Assembly: GCF_028596125.1 (NCBI RefSeq)
Contig: NZ_CP117228.1
Span: 40,613 to 104,612, forward strand
Origin: Listeria innocua
GTDB taxonomy: Bacteria; Bacillota; Bacilli; Lactobacillales; Listeriaceae
DNA length: 64,000 bases
Reading direction: 5' to 3'
Below the pieces are notes generated by a model. The model did no database searches. It worked only from the letters and a program-made list of their open reading frames with translations, and was not told the origin of the DNA. How positions within the stretch are numbered: position 1 is the first letter of the stretch; each line of letters opens with the position of its first letter. Shown here piece after piece: positions 42,564 through 51,561 of the stretch. The translations under genes and the position numbers were made by a program.

Positions 42564-44518
42564 AAAATTTAATTTGGAAGAAAATTTGGAAGAAAATATC
42601 GGCAAAAAAAGCAGAAAACACGGTTAATATAAACAAAGAATTTTTATCTACTATTGCTCCTGAGGGAGGTATCACCTTTAAAGAAGATCGCTATGTAAAA
42701 ACAGGGAATGGATACGAGGCTTGTATTCATGTTATAGACACTCCTGTTAATGTAGAGCAATACTGGTTAGCTGATATTATTAATCGTGATGATACAGTTG
42801 TTGTACTGGATGTTGTGAGTGAAAATCGAGCAGTCACTTTAAAAAAATTAAAAAAAGCAATGTCTGAACAACAATCTCGTACTTTTGAAGAGAGAACAAT
42901 TCAAGAAAAATATAGTGCTCAATATGAATTAGAAGTTTTGGAAGATCTTAACCGCCAAATTGCAGAACAAGGAGAAATTATTAAAGAAATACACATTCGA
43001 ATATATGTAGCAGCTTCTGATACGGAAACACTTGATAAAAAAGTAGGTATCATTAAAGAAGATTTAGATGGACGATCCTTTCGGTCGTCCGTCTTTTTAT
43101 TTGAAGAAAAGGACGAATGGTTATCTAAAATAATCTCGATAGATGAACAAAAAAAATTACCAAGCAAACGCCCTGGAAAAGGTGTGCCTGCATCGACATT
43201 AGGAGCAGGTTATTTTTTAGATCATACGTTTTTAAATGATAAAACAGGTTTTCCTCTTGCGACAACAGCAACTGGTGGTTCTTTTATTTGGGATATTTTT
43301 ACAGTTAATGGCAAAAGGACATTTTTTAACGCTATTGTCTTAGGCAATATGGGCATGGGTAAATCTACTTTATTAAAATTAATTGAAGAAGATGCTTATG
43401 CAAAAAATTATTTTATTAGAGGTTATGATAAAGTCCGAGATTATGAATTTTTAGTTAAGCAACAAGAAGGAAAATACTTAACGCTTGATGGTACCGATGG
43501 CAAGCTAAATCCTCTGGATATTTATGCAACTGCAACAAAGGGAGAGGAAGCAAGCGAAATTGATATTCGTGGAAGCTTTCAACAACATATATCAAAAGTA
43601 TGTACACTTTTTCAATTTATGAGTCGGGATGCGACAGATTCGGATTTGAAGGTATTTGAACAACTTTTGATTTCTTTTTATGTTCATAAAAAACTTTGGG
43701 GAAAAAATATTTCTGATGAAGAATTAGAAAAAATTGGAGTTGTAAACTTAGCACCTGAAAAATACCCTACTATGAGCGAATTCTTACATTATGCAGAGGA
43801 AGTGTTTAAAGTGAAATCTCAACATGGGATTTCAACCAATATGCAGATGATGTATGAAAAAGTAATTCTGACTTTAAGAAATATGGTAGAGAGTTATGGT
43901 GATGTTTTTGACGGTATCACAACTATGCGAGATTTTTCAGATGAACAAGTTGTATTTTTTGATATCAGAGGACTTTCTAATATGAAACAGCAAGTCTTCC
44001 ATGCTCAACTGTATATGTCGCTTACATTAATTTGGAATCACGCCATGCAACATGGAATGAAAGTAAAACGAATGATTGAAGCTGGAGAAATAAGCTTCGC
44101 TGAAGCGATAAAGACACTTATTTTTATTGATGAGTGTCACAATTTAATTAACGAAAGTAACATTTTTGCTGTAGAAACAATTACAAATTTCCAACGTGAA
44201 ATGAGAAAATTTTTAACTGGTATCCTTTTAGCAACACAATCACCAAACGAAATGTTACCAGATGGAATGGATTCGAGCACTCAGAGTAAATTAAGGACGG
44301 TATTTAACTTAACACAGTACAAATTTTTAATGGGGATGGATAGTTCTGTTATTCCAAAACTGAAAAGTGTGATGGAAGAAACTTTTACACAAAATGAATA
44401 CGAAATTATAACAGCCTTAGATAAAGGGCAAGCTCTTTATTATGACCGTGAACACAAAATGTTACTTGATATAGAAGCTTCTCCTGACCAATTATCAAGG
44501 TACAAAGGTGGTGCGTAA
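42560..44518 (+). CDS. VirB4/PrgJ-type conjugation ATPase
   Basis: 652-aa ATPase energising the conjugation channel. Walker A GNMGMGKST is at 262-270 and Walker B LIFIDE ends at Asp524-Glu525, followed by CHNLI and the arginine-containing ATQSPNEML. The N-terminal 250 residues hold a substrate/channel-binding domain. No membrane helix. It is coupled to the 179-aa partner upstream and to the lytic enzyme downstream (the next ATG directly follows its TAA). Confidence 0.93.
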   Translation: MKNLIWKKIWKKISAKKAENTVNINKEFLSTIAPEGGITFKEDRYVKTGNGYEACIHVIDTPVNVEQYWLADIINRDDTVVVLDVVSENRAVTLKKLKKAMSEQQSRTFEERTIQEKYSAQYELEVLEDLNRQIAEQGEIIKEIHIRIYVAASDTETLDKKVGIIKEDLDGRSFRSSVFLFEEKDEWLSKIISIDEQKKLPSKRPGKGVPASTLGAGYFLDHTFLNDKTGFPLATTATGGSFIWDIFTVNGKRTFFNAIVLGNMGMGKSTLLKLIEEDAYAKNYFIRGYDKVRDYEFLVKQQEGKYLTLDGTDGKLNPLDIYATATKGEEASEIDIRGSFQQHISKVCTLFQFMSRDATDSDLKVFEQLLISFYVHKKLWGKNISDEELEKIGVVNLAPEKYPTMSEFLHYAEEVFKVKSQHGISTNMQMMYEKVILTLRNMVESYGDVFDGITTMRDFSDEQVVFFDIRGLSNMKQQVFHAQLYMSLTLIWNHAMQHGMKVKRMIEAGEISFAEAIKTLIFIDECHNLINESNIFAVETITNFQREMRKFLTGILLATQSPNEMLPDGMDSSTQSKLRTVFNLTQYKFLMGMDSSVIPKLKSVMEETFTQNEYEIITALDKGQALYYDREHKMLLDIEASPDQLSRYKGGA

Positions 44519-45595
44519 ATGGCAAGTGAAGGACAAGATTCCAGAAATAAAACTTCATGGGGCTTGCTTTTTTTGCGTATATTTAGTGTTAAAGTGATTA
44601 TTATTATTTTTATTGTATTCATTTTAATAAGCTTGATTGGGCTTTTACTTGCAGGAAGGTCAGCTCAACAAGAAACATCAAATATTGGTAATGGTTGCTC
44701 GATAACAGGCAAGTTGGATGAAAATTTTTTCAACGCCACATTAGAAAACGCAGGAGTTTTTAAAGGAAAAGGAGATAAATTTATTTCAATTGCAAAGAAA
44801 CAAAACATTGATCCAGTTCTATTTGCAGCTATCGCAATGAGTGAAACTGGCTGGGGGAAAAGCGATGCTGTAGTGCATAAAAATAATCCAGGAGGTCTAA
44901 TGGATGCTTCAACAGGAATGAGCACAGTGAAACAGTTTGCAACTTTAGACGAAGGATTAGAGGCAATGGGCGTTACCCTTCATAATAGAATTATTAATGA
45001 TGGACTCAATACAATTGAAAAATTAGGGGCAATATATGCCCCCATTGGTGCAAGTAATGACCCAACAGGATTAAATCAAAACTGGGTTCCCACTGTTACG
45101 TCCATCTCACAAAAATTTGGAGGACTTACTATGAATTGTTCCAACACCGCATCGAGTGGTGGGACAGGGAAATATATAATTCCAGTTAAAAATCCAGTTG
45201 TCAGTTCTGGTTTTTCTAATCGTATTAATCCAGTAACTGGTGTACAGGAAAGACACAAAGGCCTTGATTTCGCGCAACCAGCTGGAACCGAAATTCTTGC
45301 AGCTGATGACGGTGTTGTTGTTTTTTCCGGACTGGGAGTTTCCGGATCCGGATACGGTGGCTATGGAAACGTGGTTCATTTAGAACATAATAAGAACAAG
45401 GAATGGACTTTATATGGTCATATGTTGCGTACAAATGTTAAGGTAGGGCAACATGTGAAGCAGGGTGATGTAATTGGTTATGTTGGAAGTACCGGACAAA
45501 GTACGGGAAATCATTTACACTTTGAAATACGAAAAGAAAAAATGGGAAGTCAAGTTGATCCAGCGCCCATTCTTGGCGTCATATCCACAAATTAA
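44519..45595 (+). CDS. PrgK-like bifunctional peptidoglycan hydrolase
   Basis: 358-aa membrane-anchored enzyme that opens the cell wall for the conjugation channel. One N-terminal helix (about 27-47). A glucosaminidase/lysozyme-like domain (about 75-205) has Glu109 in MSETGWGKSD and NNPGGL. A C-terminal M23 (LytM) peptidase domain has His246 and Asp250 in RHKGLD, and His332/His334 in GNHLHFE. All zinc ligands are present. Equivalent proteins include PrgK and TraG(pIP501). Confidence 0.93.
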   Translation: MASEGQDSRNKTSWGLLFLRIFSVKVIIIIFIVFILISLIGLLLAGRSAQQETSNIGNGCSITGKLDENFFNATLENAGVFKGKGDKFISIAKKQNIDPVLFAAIAMSETGWGKSDAVVHKNNPGGLMDASTGMSTVKQFATLDEGLEAMGVTLHNRIINDGLNTIEKLGAIYAPIGASNDPTGLNQNWVPTVTSISQKFGGLTMNCSNTASSGGTGKYIIPVKNPVVSSGFSNRINPVTGVQERHKGLDFAQPAGTEILAADDGVVVFSGLGVSGSGYGGYGNVVHLEHNKNKEWTLYGHMLRTNVKVGQHVKQGDVIGYVGSTGQSTGNHLHFEIRKEKMGSQVDPAPILGVISTN

Positions 45596-46216
45596 ATGAA
45601 GAGGGGTTCTACTTTGAAGAAAACTTTAATAGCATTATTAAGTGCTTTAATAGCCACAATTGCAATTTCAGTTTCTGTTACTTTATGGCAAGAAAGGACA
45701 GAAACAAATGAAAAAATGAAAGAATATAAAAATGATAATTTAAATAAACAAAAAACAATAGAACAGTATCGATTAAAAGAGTTAAAGAATTCTCAAAAAC
45801 AAATAAATCAAACAGATGATACATTTGATGATGAATTAACAGACTTATTGATGAATAACAGAGATTTAATAAATGGGCTTTATTCTTATTCAAGTACTGA
45901 AACGAGACTGGAAAATATTAAGCAATATCTAACGGAAGATCAATATGCAAAGATGTTGAAGACATCAGCAGATGGACATCAAGAAAACATTAAGAGCAAG
46001 TTGGATAGTTTAAATGTATATGTTTCAGAAGGGGAAAATCAATCAGTAAGAACAATCGTTAATGAAGTAACGAGTGCAACAGAGATAGATAATACGATAA
46101 TGAAACAACGTATTTATGTAAAGATTAGTTATGAAATGCAAAAAGAAAAATGGAAGGCAAAAGAGATTCTTTTCACTGCAATACCATCAGAAGATATAAA
46201 AATGGGGGAATCCTAA
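45596..46216 (+). CDS. VirB8/PrgL-like transfer protein, 206 aa
   Basis: Short N-terminus, one membrane helix (about 9-29), a coiled stalk and a C-terminal domain with alternating strands (RIYVKISYEMQKEKWKAKEILFTAI) that would suit an NTF2-like VirB8 fold. Position after the lytic enzyme agrees with PrgL. The start may be the TTG at 45614, which has GAGGGG at the right distance, rather than the ATG at 45596. It ends in TAATG overlapping the next gene. Confidence 0.65.
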   Translation: MKRGSTLKKTLIALLSALIATIAISVSVTLWQERTETNEKMKEYKNDNLNKQKTIEQYRLKELKNSQKQINQTDDTFDDELTDLLMNNRDLINGLYSYSSTETRLENIKQYLTEDQYAKMLKTSADGHQENIKSKLDSLNVYVSEGENQSVRTIVNEVTSATEIDNTIMKQRIYVKISYEMQKEKWKAKEILFTAIPSEDIKMGES

Positions 46217-47001
46217 TGAGTAAGCAACAAAAAAAATTAATTGGTACTGTTGCTGGTTTTGTACTAGTTATTTTGTTCTGTTTAACTACAAAATCGTTTC
46301 AAGGTGTTAATGCGGACGAATATCCATTAATTAAAACATTTGATAATGTTCAAGTAGGAAATGCTGATTATCAGCTTGTTAATCAAGAATATAATATGAA
46401 AACTGGTTACTTAGAGATGCAGTTTTTAAGAAATAGCGAATATGCGGAGATTAATAAACCGGAAATAAAAGCAGAGTTTGTAACTCATACAGGACAATCT
46501 AGTAAAACAAACGTGCAGCTAATTACTAATGATTTTGTGGTAGTACAAGTAAAAGATATAAATGAAAAATTTGAGCTAGGAAAAATAGTTATTAAAGAGA
46601 AAACACATGATGCAACAAGTAGGAAAGATGTGGTTTCAGAAAGTGATGGAATATATTTCTCTGTCCAGAGTATTGTTGTTGATGATAAAGCCAAACCATT
46701 AAGAAAAGAAGAATATATGACAGAGAATATAAAAATACGTATAGCGTTGCTAGATAAAAAAATAGCAGAACTAGAAAAAACGAATGAAAAATTGAAAAGT
46801 ACGAATAAAAAATCGAAAGTCTATATGAAAGAACTTGAGAATGAAAAAGAACTTTTAATCGGCACAGATAAAGAAAATACGAATGATAAAATCGAATCAG
46901 TACAGACAGAATACGAAGCGACGCAACTAGAGATTAAAGAGAACGAAGAGAATATTAATGCTTTTACAAAACAAAAATCAAATTATCAAAAACAACTTTA
47001 A
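46216..47001 (+). CDS. Exported/anchored transfer-region protein, 261 aa
   Basis: N-terminal hydrophobic segment (about 8-26, ends GVNADEYP, a possible signal-peptidase site), an extracellular strand-rich domain (about 40-170) and a coiled-coil C-terminus (KIAELEKTNEKLKSTNKK). Its ATG overlaps the preceding stop by one base. Unknown family; an outer component of the transfer channel or an adhesin-like part is possible. Confidence 0.55.
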   Translation: MSKQQKKLIGTVAGFVLVILFCLTTKSFQGVNADEYPLIKTFDNVQVGNADYQLVNQEYNMKTGYLEMQFLRNSEYAEINKPEIKAEFVTHTGQSSKTNVQLITNDFVVVQVKDINEKFELGKIVIKEKTHDATSRKDVVSESDGIYFSVQSIVVDDKAKPLRKEEYMTENIKIRIALLDKKIAELEKTNEKLKSTNKKSKVYMKELENEKELLIGTDKENTNDKIESVQTEYEATQLEIKENEENINAFTKQKSNYQKQL

Positions 47002-47018
47002 CGTAGAGGGTGATATTA

Positions 47019-48461
47019 GTGAAAGGACATTCAGAAGAAACATCGTTAAGAACGTTATTTCAACTTCTAAAGAAACAAAAACAAATAGCTTCATATTGTC
47101 TACCTGAAAAATTAAAAGCTAAATTATTTCCTATAATGTGTGATGAATATGATTTAAGCAATAATCTGCCTGATGATTTAAGTCCGTTCATGCTTTTATG
47201 TGATCAAAATAAATTTATTTATCCAGAGGAATCAAATTTGATTGATTGTTTGAGTGATTGTATGGATTTTTTGAGAAGTACAGAACTACCAATTCAGGGT
47301 GTAAAAATGAAAGAAGCGAATGAAGAACAATTTATACTAAATATTTCTTATAAAGAAGGTATCTCCCAAAACACTGGTGAGGCTTATGAATTGATAGAAG
47401 TTTTGCTTGGAAAAGTAGAGGATGTTAAATGGCAAAGGAGTTGCTTTACTACAATAGATAAATTAAATGTGAACTTGAGGACTTTTAAAAAACAATTTCT
47501 AATAGGTAAGACAACAGCAAACGTAGGCCTGTTTATACAGTATGAGAGTGGAAAAACAATTCCATTACTATTCAAAGAGCCTATTACGTTTGGTTATCCT
47601 ATTTTCGATACTTTTATTGAAGGAAACAAATTCCTTAAAGAAATGGCGATGGAAACTTGCGATTTGCCTTTTACCTGGAACGAAATATTTAAGGGGTATA
47701 ATAAACTAGATTTTTTTCAAAAAAAATATCCTAATCAAGTCTTTAAGAAAAACACGAATAAATATTCTGCTGGATGCATTTACGCGCTTATGAAAATCAA
47801 ACCATTTCTTTCAGATAACGCATTTAGAAAATTTGAAGCATTTTGCTTTGCCAAGCGATTAGGAAGTGATGTTTTTTGTGTAGCAAAAAATAATGATTTC
47901 ATAGCTCATTTACTTCTAAATTACTGGAAGTGGAAATTGAAATTAGATGAAGAAAAGGAAGAAGACTTATACTATTACATTTTGGATATAATTAGAATGA
48001 GCAAGAAATTAAAGGAGCCTGTAGAACTTAATGTTAGAAGTTTAAATGGTTTATTTGGTTATCATGATGATTTAGTAAGAAAACTAAATCAGAAGAGAAT
48101 TAAAAAAATGAACAAAAAATATATATTTACTGAATCATTCAAACCATTAATAGAGCATCTTGGGAATTTGAAAGGCTACACAATTATCCAGGATGAACTA
48201 ATGCTTTATGATGAAGGACTTGAGATGCAACATTGTGTTTATAGCTATCATGATGAGATTGTTAATGGGGATTGTTTGATTTATCAATATAAAAACAAAA
48301 GGGATCGTTACACAATAGAAATAACTATTAGAAATAAAAAGTATTTTGTTGCTCAAGTGTATGGAAAATGCAACTCAGCTCCAAGTAGGGAGTTAATTCA
48401 AAAGATAAATCTAGATATTGCAAAGGTAAAGTTTAGTAAAAGGACTAAAATATACATTTAA
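47019..48461 (+). CDS. PcfJ-like protein
   Basis: 480-aa cytoplasmic protein whose C-terminal quarter has the PcfJ signature: GLEMQHCVYSYHDEIVNGDCLIYQ followed by YTIEITI and FVAQVYGKCNSAPS. PcfJ proteins occur on pCF10-like plasmids and in many mobile elements; their function is not known. The GTG at 47019 has AGAGGGTGAT in front; an upstream GTG at 47010 lies within that site. It ends the first transfer operon, ahead of the probable oriT. Confidence 0.85.
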   Translation: MKGHSEETSLRTLFQLLKKQKQIASYCLPEKLKAKLFPIMCDEYDLSNNLPDDLSPFMLLCDQNKFIYPEESNLIDCLSDCMDFLRSTELPIQGVKMKEANEEQFILNISYKEGISQNTGEAYELIEVLLGKVEDVKWQRSCFTTIDKLNVNLRTFKKQFLIGKTTANVGLFIQYESGKTIPLLFKEPITFGYPIFDTFIEGNKFLKEMAMETCDLPFTWNEIFKGYNKLDFFQKKYPNQVFKKNTNKYSAGCIYALMKIKPFLSDNAFRKFEAFCFAKRLGSDVFCVAKNNDFIAHLLLNYWKWKLKLDEEKEEDLYYYILDIIRMSKKLKEPVELNVRSLNGLFGYHDDLVRKLNQKRIKKMNKKYIFTESFKPLIEHLGNLKGYTIIQDELMLYDEGLEMQHCVYSYHDEIVNGDCLIYQYKNKRDRYTIEITIRNKKYFVAQVYGKCNSAPSRELIQKINLDIAKVKFSKRTKIYI

Positions 48462-48527
48462 TATACGACTATAAGAAATAATGAATACATTAAATATACA
48501 TTATTGATACTTGCTAGACATATATTT

Positions 48528-48586
48528 TGTCCCATTAGAAAACCGTTGGCACCGCCAACGTTCCAGCTATTGCTGGGACAGTTTTC
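48528..48586 (+). other. oriT: Probable oriT of the MobP2 relaxase
   Basis: Two adjacent hairpins: CGTTGGC acc GCCAACG (48544-48560) and CCAGC tatt GCTGG (48563-48576). They are enclosed by interlaced repeats TGTCCCA/TGGGACA (48528-48534, 48574-48580) and GAAAAC/GTTTTC (48538-48543, 48581-48586). It lies between the pcfJ-like gene and the two small DNA-binding proteins that precede the relaxase, the usual oriT place. The nick site is not assigned. Confidence 0.6.
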
Positions 48587-48633
48587 TCTTATGCTCTTGC
48601 ATTTAGAACTATATTTTAGAGAGGGGTTAGTAA

Positions 48634-48939
48634 ATGTCTGAACTACGCATTCGAGGAATTGATGAACAGTTAAGAGCGTTTTATCATGAAAAAGCGAAAG
48701 AATGTAACATGTCTGTAGGGAATTATTTAAAAATGTTGCTAGAAAAAAATGTTTTTACGCAAGAAATTGAAAAACGAGAAAATAAATTTTATCAAGTAAT
48801 AGAAGATTTACAAATTATAATTCAACGACAAGCAGAAGTGATGGAAAATTTTCATCATGATATACAATTGATGATTTCTTCAAATATTTTAGAAGAGGGA
48901 GATTTAAATGAAAAAGGAAAAGACAACAGTAACACTTAA
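48634..48939 (+). CDS. Ribbon-helix-helix accessory protein 1 of the relaxosome
   Basis: 101 aa. SELRIRGIDEQLRAFYHEKAKECNMSVGNYLKMLLEKN is an Arc/MetJ-type beta strand plus two helices; the rest is helical. GAGAGGGG precedes the ATG. As the first gene after the probable oriT it may bind that site, as PcfF and MobC proteins do. It overlaps the next gene by 32 bases. Confidence 0.7.
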   Translation: MSELRIRGIDEQLRAFYHEKAKECNMSVGNYLKMLLEKNVFTQEIEKRENKFYQVIEDLQIIIQRQAEVMENFHHDIQLMISSNILEEGDLNEKGKDNSNT

Positions 48940-49315
48940 TATCGAAACAAAAGAACAATTGCAACAATTAAAAACGATTATTCCTGAAATCACTAGTATG
49001 TCCAGTGGTATTGATTATGTTGTTAAAGATTATTACAGAATGAAAAAAGAGCTAGAATTTATTGATAGTCAAACTCTTAATGCAGCAAAGAAAATGAGCG
49101 CGATGGATGTTAATATATCAATATTAACAGAAATGGTAACTCATCTTTGCTATGAAACAGCAACACAAATTGATGAAGAATTAGATTATTTTAAAAGAGA
49201 AGACCTGAACTTAGAATCATATTCGGTTTTTGATAAACATGATCCAATGTATAATCTGTTTAGAGATAGAGTTATTAAGTATAGAAAGAAAAGAAAGGAA
49301 AATCTTTATATGTAA
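48908..49315 (+). CDS. Ribbon-helix-helix accessory protein 2 of the relaxosome
   Basis: 135 aa with an N-terminal strand (TTVTLNIETKEQLQQLKTII) and helices, then an acidic middle and basic end (KYRKKRKENLYM). Position between accessory protein 1 and the relaxase suggests DNA or relaxase binding. AGAGGGAG precedes the ATG. Family assignment is weaker than for its neighbour. Confidence 0.6.
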   Translation: MKKEKTTVTLNIETKEQLQQLKTIIPEITSMSSGIDYVVKDYYRMKKELEFIDSQTLNAAKKMSAMDVNISILTEMVTHLCYETATQIDEELDYFKREDLNLESYSVFDKHDPMYNLFRDRVIKYRKKRKENLYM

Positions 49316-49332
49316 AAGAAAGGAATTAAATT

Positions 49333-50679
49333 ATGACACGTCCTGGAATAATTTTATCAAGTAGCTTTGTTTCAAGTACTGATGAAAAATTTAATAAATA
49401 TATCGAGTATTTAGATAGAGATGAAGCAACGCGTAATAAAGCTTTTGAAAAATATAACATTGTTGCTTATACAGAATTCAATGATTATATGGAAAATCCA
49501 GAAAAAAGTACGGGTTTATTTACGGCAACTGATGATTATGTAGATGAAGAAATGGTAAATAAGATGAAAAATTTATTTACAGAAGCACAAAAAAATCAAA
49601 GTACATTATGGCAAGATGTTTTCTCCTTTGATAATGAGTTTTTAATAGAGGAAGGTCTTTTGGACAAACATACAGGTAATCTTGATGAAAAGAAAATTCA
49701 ACAAGCTATACGTGTAGCGATGGAGGATAAATTTGCTAAAGAAGATTTAACTGGACAGGGTGTTTGGACAGCATCTATTCATTACAATACAGATAATATT
49801 CATGTACATGTAGCTTCAGTTGAAATGGAAAACACAAAGGAACGGGTTTTTAGGGAAGTCAAAACTTTTAATAAAAATACTCAAAGTTATGAAGGGACAG
49901 GTAAGTTTGATTGGCAAAGCAAAGGTCGCATTAAACAAAAAACATTAGATAGTATGAAATCAAAGTTTGCTAATACTTTAATTGATCGTAATGTATCCTT
50001 AGCAAAAATTCATGAACTTTCACGAACACATCTAATAAAAAATACAGTCAATTTATCTTTGGAAGACAAAAATCTTTGTAGGATGTATAATGATTTGTTA
50101 AGAACTTTACCAGATAACAAAAAATTATGGCAGTATAATAGAAAAGAAATGGAACCTTTTCGTGACCAAGTAAATAAAATTACATCATATTATTTAAAAG
50201 AAAAAAATCCTGAAACATATAATGAACTAGTTACAACTCTCGATGCTGAAGAAAAAAAACAAATTCGAATTTATAGTGTTAATAGTAAAGCTATTATTAA
50301 TGATCCAGGTGCGCCCGTTCAACATGCTAAAAACCCAGAAATTACGAATAATTATAAAGACAATAAACTGAAGGAACTATATGAACGAGCTGGCAATAAA
50401 ATACTGCAAGAATTAAAATCAATGACAATAGAAGAACGAAAAGAACTATACAAAAGTTCGAAATTGAAAAAGAGGTATATTAAAAATAGAGAAGATACAA
50501 CCTGGAAACCTTCTTCTGTTTTTAAAAAACAATTATTTAATGAAAAATTAGTTTTAAAGAATATGAAAAAATTCGAAAAAATTATTACGAACGAAAGGAG
50601 CAGTATGCAAGATGAACAGCAATACGAACAGCTACAACAAGATATAATTAGAAGTCAATTTAATTCGAGAGGAAGATAG
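49333..50679 (+). CDS. MobP2-type conjugative relaxase
   Basis: 448-aa relaxase expected to nick the oriT upstream and pilot the strand through the channel. TRPGIILSSSFVSSTDEKFNKYIEYLDRDEA is a typical MobP2 beginning. The three-histidine metal site is visible: His150 (SIHYN), His157 and His159 (NIHVHVASVE). The tyrosine nucleophile is likely among the early residues (Tyr24 or Tyr35). The C-terminal 250 residues are helical. It ends one base before the CPBP gene. Confidence 0.9.
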   Translation: MTRPGIILSSSFVSSTDEKFNKYIEYLDRDEATRNKAFEKYNIVAYTEFNDYMENPEKSTGLFTATDDYVDEEMVNKMKNLFTEAQKNQSTLWQDVFSFDNEFLIEEGLLDKHTGNLDEKKIQQAIRVAMEDKFAKEDLTGQGVWTASIHYNTDNIHVHVASVEMENTKERVFREVKTFNKNTQSYEGTGKFDWQSKGRIKQKTLDSMKSKFANTLIDRNVSLAKIHELSRTHLIKNTVNLSLEDKNLCRMYNDLLRTLPDNKKLWQYNRKEMEPFRDQVNKITSYYLKEKNPETYNELVTTLDAEEKKQIRIYSVNSKAIINDPGAPVQHAKNPEITNNYKDNKLKELYERAGNKILQELKSMTIEERKELYKSSKLKKRYIKNREDTTWKPSSVFKKQLFNEKLVLKNMKKFEKIITNERSSMQDEQQYEQLQQDIIRSQFNSRGR

Positions 50680-50680
50680 C

Positions 50681-51148
50681 ATGACAACATTAAAACGATT
50701 CAACTTTGTTCAAACGATTGCTTTAGCCTTTATATTACAATTAACTATACAGATTATCTTTATAACGGTAATGGTTAATTTAAATATTACTAATAGTAAT
50801 AATGAATTTTTACTAGAAAAATTAACGAGTAACTGGTTAGCATATGGAACATTAATTGTCTTAATATCTCCCGTCATAGAAGAATATATCAATAGATATA
50901 TTCTTTTTTTATTGCCTTTAAAAATTCTGAGAAAAAGTATTCCTTACTTCCAAAGAAATTGGGGTGTTTTTTTAATAGCTTTTATAAGTAGTTTAATATT
51001 CGCTGCTTTTCATGGAGAGCAATTTTTATGGCCATATTTACTGATGGGATTAATTTATTGCTGGGTTTCTTATCAATCTAACTTTTGGGGAAGTATTCTT
51101 TTGCATATTAGTAATAACTTGTTGTTTTTTGTATTAAACATGATTTGA
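50681..51148 (+). CDS. CPBP-family intramembrane protease
   Basis: 155-aa membrane protein with four to five helices and the CPBP motifs: Glu67-Glu68 in EEYINR, FAAFHG and HISNN. Relatives (Rce1, bacteriocin-immunity and Abi proteins) cleave within the membrane. In a transfer operon it could process a pheromone-like or bacteriocin-like peptide or give immunity; no substrate is visible. Coupled to the relaxase and followed closely by the next gene. Confidence 0.87.
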   Translation: MTTLKRFNFVQTIALAFILQLTIQIIFITVMVNLNITNSNNEFLLEKLTSNWLAYGTLIVLISPVIEEYINRYILFLLPLKILRKSIPYFQRNWGVFLIAFISSLIFAAFHGEQFLWPYLLMGLIYCWVSYQSNFWGSILLHISNNLLFFVLNMI

Positions 51149-51174
51149 AGAATTTAACAAATAGGTGGGGTTAT

Positions 51175-51540
51175 ATGTCGGAAAATAAAATTGATTCAGT
51201 AGTAGAGGAATTACTAGTTAAAGCAGTAGAAGAAAATCCTACTCTAAATATTAGAAATGCAAACAAAGGAGCATTAACAGCTTTGTCTAAAATATCAAGT
51301 GCTATAAAAAGTGAAGGATTTGAAAAGTCATTGAGGATTTCTGGCGATGCAGTAACTTTGATTAAACTAGAAAAAGATATTAATGATTCAACAATTCATA
51401 AAGCGGTATTGGGTAAAGGCAAGGGCTTCTATGAAAATGAATGGCATTTAGATGTACCTTTTGTTGAAAAAGGAAAAGAAACTAGTTTTAAAGAGCGTAG
51501 TAATTTTATTGATACAAGAAATTCTCAAATACAACGATAA
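51175..51540 (+). CDS. Hypothetical 121-aa transfer-region protein
   Basis: MSENKIDSVVEELLVKAVEENP opens a soluble, mixed alpha/beta protein with no known motif. AGGTGGGG stands before the ATG at 51175. It sits between the CPBP protein and topoisomerase, 21 bases before the latter. Possibly a DNA-processing accessory protein; unproven. Confidence 0.6.
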   Translation: MSENKIDSVVEELLVKAVEENPTLNIRNANKGALTALSKISSAIKSEGFEKSLRISGDAVTLIKLEKDINDSTIHKAVLGKGKGFYENEWHLDVPFVEKGKETSFKERSNFIDTRNSQIQR

Positions 51541-51561
51541 GATAATAGAGGAGAGAATATA

